The translations under genes and the position numbers were made by a program. A stretch of 64,000 bases of DNA from Heterostelium multicystogenum (taxonomy: Eukaryota > Evosea > Eumycetozoa > Acytosteliales > Acytosteliaceae), in the NCBI GenBank assembly GCA_003667245.1, contig RCNN01000046.1:116227-180226 (forward strand), in the 5' to 3' direction. Under the pieces are notes generated by a model that saw nothing but the letters and a program-made list of their open reading frames with translations, searched no databases and was not told the DNA's origin. The first letter of the stretch is position 1. Every line of letters starts with the position of its first letter. Positions 39,101-52,339 of this stretch are shown in pieces.

Positions 39101-42100
39101 GGTGGTGGTATACCAAGACTCGTTATTTTTGAAAAGAGTTTCAATGAGTGTAGCTCTTTCATCAGTACTATAGAACTTTCTATCTTCTGGGTCAGCCCTA
39201 ATTGGAAGAGAGACAGGATTCATATCTAAAGCGACTTGTTTAAGGTGTTCAAAGAACATGTCCTTGAATGTACTTTCCAGTGCAATTGTATCAATGGCTT
39301 CTTTAAGGCCAAAGGCTCTACCAATCCAAGTACGAATGTCAGAGTCCAATTTGTTGGATTGATTCTCCATTAACTCTGTATCAATCTTAAGTCCCAAAGT
39401 ATCAAATATACATAAATTCAAACTCCATTTTAAAAAGATTGAGTTAAGTTTGGTTTGGTTATATATAGAACACTCTGGTGGGTAATGACAAATTGTGACG
39501 AGAAGCTTCGAGTCATCAAAATGGCTGAATCTGTCTACAATAAAGTTGACTTGGTGCTGATTGACGTGAGACATATCTGCAATAATCATACAGATCTTTT
39601 GAACTTTAGATGACATAAAGCTAGAAAGTTGTTCATCACAGCTTTGACTTGTTTTTGAAAGATCCAAGTTGAACAATCTTGAGAATGTTCTCAGATTTGT
39701 CGATGTCCATATCATCAATAGTACTATCGGTGTTCTGTTTGAAGAGTTGAGAGAGCAGGATCTTATGGAAGTTGTCCATGTGTTCTGAATCTTTCAAACG
39801 ATGGAGTGTAAGAGAAGTACGAGTAAAGAATGTCCATTTGTTTGGGATGGTTGGGTTGTTGAGGACAAACTTCTGGTTAAAAAGATGGTCAAGGAATCTG
39901 AGAATATTGAAGTGCTCTTGTCTCAAAAGATATTCTTTGATATATGATTGTGGTAGGGTCTTGCAATTGAAGATACTCTCTGGACGTGCAATTTGGAGAA
40001 GTTTCCAGTTGAGTAGTCTGATCTCATACTCATTCTTGTCAAAATCCATATTATTGGTTCGTTGTGGACTAAAGTCGACAACTTTGGTAATTTGGGCTTT
40101 CTTTGCAATTGAGTAAATCAATGATGGGATGGTCTCAGACTCTGAGAAACCAGACAACAAAGATTTGTTTGTTGATTTGATATGGAACTCTTCAACAAAG
40201 TTTTTGGCTGTTGCTCTTTAGAGTGTTAATATCATTTTCTGGTATGACCAAATTGGTATTATGCTCCTTAATAAAGTAGTTTAACATCTTTTCAATTGAT
40301 AGTTGGTACTTCTCAAAACGATTCAACCATGGTAATTGAGTGGTTGACATCTGTGAGAGTGGAAGATGGACAATGATTTTTGAAATTTGGATGAACTGGG
40401 CAGAAAATAGAGTGGGTTCCAAAACGATACATTGGCAATGAAATTGTTACCGTCTTTTGTAGGTAAAATGGTGAAGTAACGATTGAATACATCATAAAAA
40501 ACATGCTTCAATTTGTTGGGTGTTGACCAATACAACTGTTCCACCAGATTGCATTACTGATTTGACCTGTGAGACAACATTGACAAGAGCTTCGGTTGTG
40601 CTATCACGTTCGAATCCACCAACTCTGATAACAGTTGGGTTGATTCCAAGCTCCTTCAAGATCATCAGAGCAGATTCGTTTTCTGTTGGATCGATTACCA
40701 TGATATAACGGAATGGAACTGTATTTGGATCCTGTTTGGTATCGAGTGTCTCACTAAGTGACTCTTTGATACGATCAATAGTTCTGTCAGTTTTCCAGAA
40801 GAATACCTGGTTTAACAGAGATATCCGGTACTTTTTGAAGTTCATTAAAGAATTCCATAGCCAAATTCTTGAAATCATCAGGAGGTATACCACTAAAGTT
40901 TCTTTCAATTGAATGAAGTAGGACTTCACCATTGAATACACCATGGTTATTTTTGATTACCACGAGCAAGATGTCTGAGGAAATAGACGAAATCACGTTG
41001 ATGGAAGAGATATGGTTTGGTTCCTCTAACATGGTTATTAACATTCTTATAAGCATTGCAAAGTGCTATGCTGATTTGTTCTTCTGTTGGAGTCAAAACT
41101 TTGTTGTTGTAAAGGCAACCGACAACAAGTGCTCTTTCATCTTCTTTAGTGATGGTTTGTGGATGTACAAGCATCAACATACGATTAGTTTTGGCTGCAT
41201 CCAATACCTTGTTAGAAAGTATAACAACAGAGATATCAACTGAATTCTTGTCCATCTTTTGGGATACCTTGTCAAGGTAATCATGCATAATCTTCATTGG
41301 TGAATCATTTTCGTTAACCAAACCGGCTTCATCAAAGAAGACAACACAACGACCTCTTTCCACCAGCATTGTCATAAGTTTTCTGACGATTAAGAGAGCG
41401 TTCAAATACAGAGCTAATTTCAATATCGGTTAGTATGGGGTGTGCATTGGGTAACGGAACGCATCTGCAGTTGTCATCTGAGACCAGGGAGATTGAGGAT
41501 TATCCAATTTATTGGCGTTCATGTTGTGAATACAATACCAAAACTGAGTGTCTTTGAGCATCCTGGAGGACCGACAATACAGATCGGGAGTTTGGAATTA
41601 ATTGCAACCGCTATACAAAAAATGTTGAGCTTAAGTGATTCAGTGAGAGCAATACCTGCTGGTAGCTTGGCAGTCTCACAGAATCTAGTGTAGATAGCAG
41701 TGAACATAATGTCAAAATTGGGGAACATTTGAATGATTTCTGCAGTAACTGATTTCATATAGTATTCATTCATCTGAGTGACTAATGCGTCTCTACTTGG
41801 ACCTGGAGAGACACGAATACAATAGGTCAATCCCAATTGCAGCTACAATAGATAACCAGTGAAGCAAATTTGGATTATCTTTTTGTTCCTCAATTCCACA
41901 TAATACTATGCTCATTCCAGTCTTGCTGAACTTGAAGAACTTGTAGAGATCGATTACTCTTGTAATATCACGGATGGATACATGTGTTCTGGCTTGTTTA
42001 ATTTCACGTAGTGAATTTTGTCCAATGATAATTATTTCCTGAAGATGCTTTTTGGTGAGACTCTTCCGTGGCAATGTCTTCTCTTATCAAAAAGAGTGAA

Positions 42101-45100
42101 TCCAAGAACGATTGTTCATTTTTAGCAGTAAACTCACCATAGTTTCAAGAAAAGCTGTACCATGGCAGGAGGTGGATGTTGGACTACAAAAGATAGATTA
42201 CTAGTCTGAGTAATCTGTCCAGTGTAATCTACTGATTCAACAGTTGTAGACTTGACTGGGTTCATTGCTCCAATCCAGAATATGTTGTCTGGGATAATAT
42301 TTTCACCATCTAGTTTACCATCAATGAAAAATTTCATTGATCAAAGATAGAGTATCATTGGGCTAGTATTGAACTCGTCGATAAATATGACCATCTTTAG
42401 ATGTGGATCAATGTGTCTGAGTTTTCTAGCCTCCTCAATGTAGTCTAAAACCAATTTCTTGAACATCTTTGAAGTAAACTTTTGATGCATAATGATACGA
42501 TGGAAGAGATTTCTAAAAGTAGCAGATGAAATCTCTTTGACTGCAGTCACTAGTTTTGCTTTGTTTTGAATGATGACATTAGTTGAGCTCTTGAAACGGA
42601 TAAGATTAAGAAGTGAATTAGTTGGTGTCTCGATGAGTGGATAGTTGCTCATCATGATTTGGATCAGATTCTCAATGGTTGCAAAGAGTGTATGTTGGAA
42701 ACTACGAGTCTGTACACGCGAGTTTGTTTTTGCTATCGAAGAGTTTGGAGGCTTCGTGCATTGGATCATGCTCACATAGCTGCGTTAGTGCGTCTTGTAT
42801 CTGTGTAATGTTGACTTCGTTTGGCAGAACCTTGCATTGATTTCCATCCTTGTCCATTATTCCCTTTAACTCGAAGTCGGTCTTAGCTTGGATAAGCTTG
42901 TTTACTTCTTCTCTAATACGAGAGATGATGTCAGGAAGGGAATTATTTTTTGCATTGATCAGCAAAGAGTAGAACAAGAGAATGAATGTCTTTCCTACAC
43001 CAGTGTCACCAGTAAGAACGAGTGATCTCTGGTTCTTTACCTTGTTTGTGGAGCATCAGAAGACGAATACCAAACTCTGGTGTCAGTACATAGTGGTACT
43101 GTGTACAGAGATTGAGAACAATATTGGTTCTTGAAGCAATTCCAAAAATATTGGCAATGATGGTTCTGAAATGAGATGGATCTTTCTTTGCTGTTTCCAA
43201 TGTGATCAACTGTACCTTATTTAATAGTTTTGGTTTTGTTGAAAAATCAATATAGTCAATATGAACCATTTTCTTTCCAACATGAGAGAGATAACGAGAT
43301 GTAATCATTGGGAGGCTCCTTCCAGATACTGTTTGCACTAGCAAGTTGTGGGTCTGAAAACTTGACAGCTTCTAGAATGAGGTGGTTATAGAGTTCAGAG
43401 GGTTGCAAGAGTTTCTGTTGATGTTGGGTATTGGCTTCAGAGTCTGTCAAACCAACTTCTGCATAGGTATCATAGTATGCATCCAAAAAGATAAGACGTT
43501 CCTCCAACAACTTCATGAAGCTCTTCCTATGAATGAGATATTTATCATTCGAGAGGAAATCTGGCTTGTAAGCAAATTCTTTTAAGAGTATTTTCCTTAT
43601 GTACTCGATATATTCATTTCATCGTCACGCTCTTACCAAGTTCAATCGATGGCTTTTGATATGGATTGGATTTCAAATAGGAGTAGCACTTCAATTCAGT
43701 TGCAGTTTACTTCCCAAGGTGTCTTTCTGTGGTCAGTAATTTCGGCAAGATGTTGTATTAATGGAATGGTATCAGTGAGATACTCTGAGAATCGACTAAA
43801 TTTCTTGGCGCTCAACAGTGGTGAACCCATTTCTACAAAGATTTCCAAATTCTGGTTGTCAGGAATATTGTAAAACTCTTCGACACGATTACCAAATACA
43901 AATCCACGTGTGATTAATGGATAGAAGAAATGGTTGAAACTGTCAAAATCACAGTATGGTGAGATGATAAAGTGGATCATGATTCTATTCTTATCTTTAT
44001 ATTTTCTAAGATGATGAATCATTGCTTTTGCATCAAAATTGGGACGAATAAGCACTGTGATTGGGAAGTTTTCAGGTTTCTTTTTTGATTTAACGAAATA
44101 TGATTTACCTGTTCCACATTCACCACATACCAGTACCAATTGATTAATTCCAATTGAACTTTTCATTAATGTCCAGCTTTGTTTGAAGTTATTCCATTCT
44201 ACATCGAACATTGTGTTGCAGTTTGGTAAGAAAGAAATAAGATCTGTAGACATGGAACGTTCAGTTGAAATCACATAAAGTCTTGCGAGCTCGTGGGTAG
44301 TTTGAGTACTGTAATGGTTTGATAACCAATGGATAAGCTTATCCTTTTCACTTGGGATACCAATTAAAAAGAATACGAAGCCTTTCATCCTTTCAACAAG
44401 TTTGAAGAAGAATTCGAAATCCTTAGAGAATGTATATGAATAGAACAATTGAGAAAGGATGGGGAAGCAGTGAATCATTCAATTGCATCATCACATTGTA
44501 GAGATTATCTTTGGAATTCAAATGTACGAGCATTGGACCTGATTCCTGAAGGTTTAGTTCTTCGTATCCCTCAGGTGTGTTGTTTAAAGCTTCGACCAAT
44601 TGATTGGAAAAATTCAGAATAGTCAACCGCATTTACCAAATTACCTTGTGTGATAGTTTTTACAATTAAGGGTTGTGTAATTGGTTGTCCTGCATATGGA
44701 TAGCAATATTTGATGAATGGAGTGACATGATCTGCTATCTTAGTTATAATTTCATTATCACTGATCTTGATCTTATTAGGGTCATCATTATTTTTTTTGA
44801 CTTTTCCTTGATTTTCTCATATCCATGAATGAGTGAAGACAAACCATGAGCTTTAAGAAGCAAAAGTCTCTCAGGTAAAGCCATGGTTTTGGTTCTCCAG
44901 TCTGAAAGACTCTTGTCTAGTGTCTGTTTGGCTAAAACTAAATTGGACTGTCCATCAAATGCAATTGCCAAGTGACCTGAGAAGTGTTCTGGATGGAATA
45001 GACGGTCCATTTCACAATGTGTCATATGAATTCCACTGAGAATCTTAACGATGTTCTGGAACTTGGAACTAATTCATTGATATTGGAATCTGAGTTGGTA

Positions 45101-48100
45101 GTCTTAGTGATATTAAGACCCTGGACAAAAATCTTCGACCTTTTCTGAGAGAGCTCAATTAAAGAAGATGTGATTTTGATGGACCAACCAATTGATCCTT
45201 TTTCATATTTGGAAGTTCTGGAGCTAAAACTCGGAACCTTTGAGCATTTCAGAAACGGTTGGTAAAATCGATTCAATATTGTAGGTTCCACCTGCAGATG
45301 AATAAATACCACGAACGTTTGCAAGATTATTGACTACATATTCAATCTTAGAGAAATCTGTCTTGTCACTCTCCATAAGTCTGGCTACATTCTGACACAT
45401 ATCCTGAAGCGTTGTGTATGGGGCAGCAGTCTTTACGACGGAAGAGGATTCTTCTTCTTTTTGCAAATTGATAAATTTCTGATACCTTTCAATGAATGGT
45501 TTCAAAAGATTATATGCATGGATTGTATTGTCGACCAAGCTAGAGTTATACTCATCTGTGATAAGATTAGCAGTCATAATAGTGTTTGTAGTCTGGAAGT
45601 CTTTGAATGAAGCAAAGAACTCAATTAGATCTGGATGAACATATTTAAAATTAAGCCAATTGTTCATATTTTAGTCCACCAATAATTGAGTTAACTCCTT
45701 AAACATCTCCTGTGATTGTGAGACTGACATCAATGGTTTCCTGGTTGGATAGCATCGAGATAGGCAAGGATTTTTGATCTAGACTCCTCAAAGTCATATA
45801 TGCCGATGTAACTATTATTAGCAGCTACGAAATCAAAGAGATGATGGATGCTTGACTGAATTCCAAGAGTGAGGTGGCCTTTTTGATAAATTCGTGGAGT
45901 GAGTTCTCCTCGTTTTAACAATCTTTTCAGGATAGAAGTGTCCGTACATTAGGTGCATCTCTTTCTTGAAATCAATATCAGGAGTGGCAATTGATAGTTC
46001 TAAAGATATTGTTGAGCTGGATATTTTCATCTTGTGAGATGAGTTTCATCATAAAATCACGTGACAATGACAAAAGAATATCAATTTCCAATGGGTTTCT
46101 CGGTCTCTCTGTAGTAGTCCATGATAATTTGGAACATTTTATGCTCATTCTGTGAAATAAATGATAGCAAGAATTTGATGGTACTTTCCTGTGAAAGTAC
46201 ATGTCCTTTTTCACCTTTTAGCTAAGAATATACTTCTTTAAATCGATAATCTGCTGGTATGGGGGCACATCATTGTAGTCAATATTGAGCTTTCCAATTT
46301 TTGAAATGGTAGCTACTGTTGAGCCATTCACCAACTAAACGAAGATTCATTAGCTCTGAAACCTCAGATCTGTATTTCTTGCTGAGTGCTTCTGAAGATT
46401 TAAGATTAACAGCACCCAAAATAACTCGATAAGATACTGATTTGATTATCATATTGTATTGAATTGTTGGGTTCCAGTTATTTACCATAGCCTCAGTCTT
46501 GGTTTCCAAAATATTCCTGAACTTCAATTGATTAAAGTTAATATTTTCCTATATTGAAATAAAAGTGGATGTAACTTACTCGCATTCTTGTCGTCAAATA
46601 GATATTAGCTTCATCAGCCATGATTGTCCAACTTCCAAGCCTACCCAATTTACCATACTCTGCGTTGATGTACATATCTTTACTTTCATGATTTTGGATG
46701 AGGACCACCAGATAAAAATTTGAAGAGAATTAAATTCAATAAAGTACATGGTGGATGCACAGGAAGTATCTGCAAAATATAAATGTTTGGTTGTTGGCCT
46801 CTGTTGTGCAAATAATTCTTAACAATATCTACAGTGAGTTGGTGATAGGAAGGATACTCTTGCTTGTCCAAGATAACTTGGGGGTTTTGTTGCAAGTAAT
46901 TTTCTTCAATTTTCAACGAATACTTCTATCGATTGAATAGGATTAGACAACTAAAATTATGATTGTTAATGTATGTGATTGGTAATAAGAATGATATGGA
47001 CAACTTACCAACTGAGATGGAACAACTAGAGTTTGTTTTGGACAGTTTAATAAATATATGATAGTATTCGACTAATTTGAATTTGGCTGAAATAATACTC
47101 TGGAGATACTTGAATGCATCAGAATCTTGGGAGAATATGAATATCTTTTCTTGCTCGCTATGATCGTATTCTCCAATTGTATTTAAGGTGTTTTGTTGGA
47201 AAATGACATGTGTTGCTGGATCCACCATGATTTTAAGCAATTGGATTACATCCAATCTGTTAAAGTTGAGCTCAGTTTCAATAAAGCAATGTAAATTTTC
47301 AAGAATATTACTCTTGACCGAATTGTTCTAAGAACTTGAAGTTTTGGAGAAATCCTGACTTGTCAACTGTGAGTAGCTTGTAGATGACTTTTCCATTCGA
47401 GGGCCTTGGTCTTCTGTCGTACTTTATGAACAATAAGACCAATTCAAATCTGCATTGAAGTGCTTCTTTTGAGAGATCATCAACCTCATGATTTAAACTG
47501 AGATATCAACAAACTCTGTGAATTGAAGGGTTGTAGAACTGATAAGATTCGTTAAAATTTCGAAATATGGCTTATAAGTCTTCAACTCTTCTTCATTTAG
47601 GATATTCTAAGAATATATAGTTTTAATTGGTAAGCACTTAGTTGGTTTCATTGAACAAATTTTCAAATACTTACGTTAAATATTCCAAACTTTACTGAAT
47701 ACGTATCTAAAAACAATTTCTTTGACCTCAAATTGGCAAACATTGAAGAAATTATCGGACTGTTAAGTAAGTTTTTCTTATCTAAGAATTGGAAGATTTG
47801 GGAGTACACATTATCTTCATTAAAAGAATATCTTTTTACTGTCTTGCAACTGAAGTAACCCATTGACAAAATACAAAGTATTTCAACGATATCTTCGTCT
47901 ATATTTTCCTTTGTAATATATCTCAAGATGAATGTTTCATAAATGGGACTGAGCATTTTGTTTAGGTTGAAACTATCATACTCTTCAGTGATTCAACCAG
48001 TGGCTTGATGTACAATTTGAATATATCCTCAATACCATCTTCAGTTGCACTATAGAGTTGAGAAGTCAGTTAGTTGAGCTCATGGAATGAAAACGAAAAT

Positions 48101-49919
48101 ACTTACTTATCAATTCTCATGATGATATATAATGCGAATATATGGTAGAACTTGATACTTGAAAGATCCTTAAGCATTTTAGAAAGTTTTGCTCGTCATA
48201 GTCATTCAAATTGAAAGAATTATGGTTGTCAATTAGTGATTGAATTCCTAAGTGCGAATCTGCCTTGCAAAAAGTGTAATCATCACACGAAAGATATTCT
48301 TGTACCATTGTGTCAAATGAATATGTTCTACTGAATTTGTTGAGTGATGCTTGCCATACTATACGATTGTCCGTTTCTTCAAACATCTGATTGATCATCT
48401 TGACATCTTTAGAAGTATTTACAAATGTGTTCCAATCATCAGGACTAATTTTGCATGTTATCAAACGCTTTTGTTTCTTCCTACGTAGGATTTCTTTTTC
48501 TTTTGGCAAACCTCTGAGATAGATTCCAATGAAACCGCATTACCGTGAATTCTGCGTCTGGAATATAAAATTAGTCAAAAAAGAACAATCAACAAATTAT
48601 AATACACCTACATTATATACTTAATATTTGTAAATAGGGTTTTAACTTGATTTTTGATTCTGTGCTGAATACCATGTGAATGATCTTTCATTGTTGATAT
48701 CTACTTTACAATAGACCAAACCATCAAGACTCCATTCTTTGTTGGTAAAAATGATGGATGTAATTTGGAAATTACAATCAACCATTGATATCGATAGACA
48801 ACCAAACCTCACCAGGATCATGTATTTCGGTATAAACTCCAGTATCTTCAATTTTATCTGCTCCAGCTAGGTCTATTTGCATGGGATTTGGTTGATTATC
48901 ATATAGTTCACTATCGAGGACAAAATCAATTGGTTTAGATTCTTTATCACTGGTTAGAAAATTGTTGAGATCAATTCTTAAATCATCTACAAAGTTCAGC
49001 GTGATGTCAGTTTGTTCTAAGTCAACTTGATCAACACTCTTCGATGCTCTATCAAAAACTGGTATTGGAATATAAATAAAATTGATATGCTCCAACTCTT
49101 TATCACCTCCAACCATTTGTTTCTGATAGTGCTTGGAGTGCCCAAACCAGTCATCACCACTACGAACCAACTTTGCTATGACCAAAGCTACCTTAACTTT
49201 GTTCTGAAGGAGCTTCTTAAGATTAGGTAATTTATGATAAATGAGATCAATTGTTAGATTTTCATCAATGCCAAGAGTGATGCAACTTATTTGGCGATCA
49301 ATATTGTGCACTGATATGCTTTGGAGCTTTTGCTTGAGACTGTACCTCTCGGGTTGATCAAGAAGTGCGCCTTCATAGAACAGATTGACATCCACACGAC
49401 TGGTTTTGGTATCAATGACAATGGTATTGATAAACTCTTGCTTCACATTTAGTTGCTCTTCCAAGGTAATAGAGAAAAGCTGTATTTTTTCCATAAGTAA
49501 ATGTGGGGCCATGTTGAAATCAAAGAGATGGAACTTCAGGGCCTCCAAACAAAGATGATCTAGCGGACCATTACATTGGTTTACAATCACATTTCGATGC
49601 TCGCCTAAAAGGTGTCTTTTATGAGGATAATCAGCCGGAAAATTCGTTAAAAAGCGGCATCATGGAATAATTTCTCTTGTCTGATTTTCTGGACTTTTTT
49701 TCCAAGAAAAGGATGCATTTGCATATTTTTATCTCCAATAATGGAATTGGAATGGTGGAAATTCTTCTCTTGAATCAATTGGTCTTCATTGAGCGCAGCA
49801 AGCATTGCCGGATCAAATGGTAAAGTTTGATGTTGTGGTTGATTTAGATTTGGACTTTGATTTTGACCAATCGTCATCTTCGAGTGAACTTTTTCATTAT
49901 TATTATTATTATTACTCAT
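32753..49919 (-). CDS. Giant RNF213-like AAA+ protein with C-terminal USP-like domain (paralog B)
   Basis: The start at 49919 (MSNNNNNNEKVHSK) leads into a long N-terminal region with a YCKVDINNERSF segment that has no clear match in paralog A. Introns near the 5' end are at about 48550-48620, 48050-48110 and 47600-47680. From FNLNDYDEQNFLKC (about 48200) on, the protein aligns with paralog A. The core has P-loops GECGTGKSYF (44101-44124), TGDTGVGKT (42987-43013) and GPPGCSKT (41549-41572), Walker B IFIDEFNTSP and VVFFDEAGL, SNKVLDAAKTNRM (41180-41218) and LPWLNRFEKYQL (about 40306-40345). No RING was seen. The C-terminus is a USP-like domain and a SAM-like module. Frame breaks are frequent but the matching segments of paralog A guide the reading. 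About 5,400 codons. The inferred role is the same as for paralog A. The long spacing means separate genes cannot be fully excluded, but the alignment with A is collinear throughout. Confidence 0.83.
33241..34180 (-). other. USP-like (peptidase C19 fold) domain of paralog B
   Basis: Elements in USP order: FGHTGFQALFHWLLDNPDF stands where active enzymes have GNTCYxNSxLQ, with Gly for the catalytic Cys. TVDLQEFILSMY stands where they have QQDAxEF. Then come KILCKKCNVV (first finger CxxC), IKKCSNCSNL (second CxxC), SKYLFIDINRFDT (the L-I-hydrophobic-RF strand) and YSLNTIMCVEDQPGGHQYTLF, the His box with GH kept. Introns at about 33405-33476 and 33680-33730 interrupt it. The domain is clearer here than in paralog A. 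Loss of the Cys suggests an inactive or ubiquitin-binding fold, unless the Cys lies elsewhere. Confidence 0.75.
40567..40755 (-). repeat. 189-nt block identical to paralog A (19013-19201)
   Basis: Reverse-complement partner of the block in paralog A, with no mismatch found on reading. Nearly identical patches continue to about 39770 (for example NKWTFFTRTSLTLHRLKDSEHMD), whereas 41.2-43.0 kb and sequence below about 39.6 kb differ at many third codon positions. Confidence 0.9.
41180..41572 (-). other. Third AAA unit of paralog B
   Basis: P-loop ICIVGPPGCSKTLSF (41549-41572 for the core), Walker B RCVVFFDEAGLVNENDSP (about 41305-41351) and VVILSNKVLDAAKTNRM (41180-41218). Ser in place of the last P-loop Gly is the same as in paralog A, so it is a conserved trait and not an error. 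Confidence 0.85.
42366..43013 (-). other. Second AAA unit of paralog B
   Basis: Walker A TGDTGVGKT at 42987-43013 and Walker B MVIFIDEFNTSP at about 42366-42395, followed by NIFWIGAMNP near 42255-42285. Both motifs are complete, suggesting an active ATPase. Confidence 0.85.
44101..44124 (-). other. First P-loop (GECGTGKS) of paralog B
   Basis: An intact Walker A in the frame LVLVCGECGTGKSYFVKS. As in paralog A, the later strand (IMIHFIISPYCDFDSF) lacks a clear DE Walker B. Confidence 0.85.
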
Positions 49920-50509
49920 TGTTTAATAATAAGATTCAATAATAATTGAGCATAAAAACAAGTACAACTACAAATAAATAACAATTATTATAAATTTATC
50001 TACTTTAAAATTACTTGATAGTAAATAATATATATATCTATATAATTGATGTTGTATGTTTATATGCTTCTTATATGTGTGTGTTGTAAATATATATATT
50101 TATATGTATAATTTATAAGTAAGTAAAATTGAAGTTAAATAAAACTCAATGTGCAACTAATAAACTTTGACTGTGGTTTTTTGATTAAACCACAACAAAA
50201 AAACAATTTTAAAATTAAATTTTCAAGAACTGCACATTTGGTAGTTTGCGGTCATTGGATGAGTGGTAACAAATACATCTTGCCAATAACACAAACTTAA
50301 TTAAACTTACACTCTATTATATTTTAATGGGTTGAATATTGCATTATTATTATTTATTATATTTGTGTATTATATGGTTGTTTTTGAAGTTATGGTTTGT
50401 GTGAGTGTGTATGTGAGTGTGTTTGTTACTATAGTTTTATTGTGGTTATTATTGTTTTTATTGTTGTTATTGTTGTTGTTATTAGTAGTATATTATGATA
50501 ATGTTATTT
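49920..50509. other. Intergenic spacer
   Basis: Promoter of paralog B and 3' end of the PLP lyase gene. AT-rich with GTGTGAGTGTG-type repeats at about 50395-50425 and TTG/TTA repeats at 50440-50490. No gene is visible. Confidence 0.5.
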
Positions 50510-51726
50510 TTACAACTTGTTTAATGCTTGGGTGAGATCGTTGATGAGATCTTGTGGGTCTTCACAACCTACTGAGAATCTGAGGAGACCGTCGGTGATT
50601 CCGGACTTCTCTCGGGTTTCGCGGTCAACCATGGTGTGGGTCATGGTCGAGGCTTGCTCGATGAGTGATTCGACGCCACCCAGTGAGACGGCAAGTGTAA
50701 TGAGTTGAACGGATTCTATGACTTTTCTTCCGGCCTCTGCACCGCCTTTAACCTCGAATGAGATCATTCCACTGAATCCAGGTTGCATTTGACGCTTGGC
50801 CAACTCGTGCTGTGGATGCGACTCAAGTCCTGGGTAATAGACGCGCTCGACCTTTGGGTGATTCTCGAGGAAGCGCGCAAGCTGGAGAGCATTGTCGTTG
50901 TGACGTTGCATACGAAGGTGCAGAGTCTTGATTCCACGCTGAAGGAGGAATGCGTTGTGTGGAGAGGCAAGGCAGCCAAGAAGTCGAATATAGTGGCCAA
51001 TCTGGTGGCTCAACTTCTCATTGGCGACAGTGATGCATCCAGCAATAAGATCAGAGTGACCACCGTAGTACTTGGTGGCAGAATGCACAACTATGTCGAT
51101 GTTGTGCTCGAGGGGACGTGTATTGTAGACGCTTCCAAAGGTTGCATCGACCACTGTGGTGATGTTGTGACGACGTCCAAGTGCGCCGAGACCACTGAGG
51201 TCAGTCAGAAGCATGGTTGGGTTGGCTGGGGTCTCGCCGTAGAGGATCTTGGTGTTGGGCTGGATGGCAGCCTCGTATTTCTCAATGTCTGGAGCAACCA
51301 TGGTGACCTGGACACCCAACTTTGGTAGGATATCAGTAGCAAACTCATGGGTTCCACCGTAGATGTTGGTGGTAAAGACAACGTGATCACCGCTCTTCAA
51401 GAGTGCCAAGAGTGTAGTGCTGATGGCAGACATACCACTGGAGGTAATAAAGCTGGCGGCGCCTGGCAACTGGGCCTTTCCGACCTCGAGCCTCGTGATC
51501 AAACGCTCTACGGCGTCGTTAGTAGGGTTTCCCAGCGAGTGTAGAGCCATGGGCTCGAACCATCCTGAGGCTTCTCCTGCTGGCACAAAGTAGCACCGTG
51601 CTGCGCCGAGTCGACATAGAAAGTCGACGAAGTGTATATAGGCAGCGACACCGAGTTGACGGGTCCTCTGACCTCGACTCTCTTCGTAGCAATACTATCA
51701 AATTCCAAAGACTGATCAATATCCAT
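50510..51726 (-). CDS. Trans-sulfuration PLP enzyme (methionine/cystathionine gamma-lyase-like)
   Basis: Member of the Cys/Met metabolism PLP family, without introns, about 405 codons as usual for the family. The start at 51726 is MDIDQSLEFDSIATKRVEVRG. Family blocks seen are SLPIYTSSTF, YTR then LGNPTND, ASFITSSGMSAI, KILYGETPANPTMLLTDLSG, DATFGSVYNTRPLEHNID, VVHSATKYYGGHSD with the PLP-binding Lys, and ITLAVSLGGVESLIEQAS near the end. A single missing base near 51545 interrupts the YTRLGNPT box. The sequence ITDGLLRFSVGCEDPQDLI is typical of the gamma-lyase branch. Whether it degrades methionine or makes or cleaves cystathionine cannot be settled by reading. Confidence 0.88.
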
Positions 51727-52339
51727 TTTGTTGTTGTTTAAATGTATTTCTAATTAGTAGTGGTACCACTCACACCTTTCTAAGATTTATAATAATCATC
51801 ATTTAGTTATAGGGGGTAATCATGAATACATGTGATTTGCATTGTTTTTGGACAATTTACAAATTAATTAATTTTTTAATATTAAATTACATGTGGGTGG
51901 GGTTTACCTGAAGCTCGAGCCAGTCAGAAAGTAATGGAAGGTGGTGGGAATCCTGGTTGTCCTATAGAACATTCTTCTTTTCCAGCATTATATATATATA
52001 TTTGTGTCATCCTCAATAATTTCTTTAAACTTTACAATCATTACCATCATTAACATCATTAAGTATTGGGTTTGAAGTCATCTAATCTTAAGAAAGGTGA
52101 CTATCTCTTATGTAATTTAATTACATGTCATCTGATAGTCTGACACTTTTAAAGTTCTCTATTTGCAAATAGGGAACTTATCAATAGTTTATTTACCTAA
52201 TTAACTTCTAATGACTTTGCGTAAACTCTGATGATTCTACATTCATTACATTTCTTATATTACATTTGATTTGGTTTTAAACGACTTTAAAGCTATCTTT
52301 ATAATATTATCTATCAATCTATCTATCTATCTATATTTT
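51727..52339. other. Intergenic region with hairpin-forming repeats
   Basis: Holds the lyase promoter and the 3' end of the small membrane protein gene. Two inverted repeats lie close together: 52099-52140 (arms GACTATC/GATAGTC around the 17-nt ATGTAATT-T-AATTACAT) and 52152-52179 (AAGTTCTCTATTTG/CAAATAGGGAACTT, one mismatch). A CTAT microsatellite is at about 52310-52334. Confidence 0.6.

Noticed and set aside
32753..49919. Paralog B as a pseudogene because of many frame breaks
   Set aside because: The same kind of break occurs in clearly essential genes of the window, and conserved motifs persist after each one.
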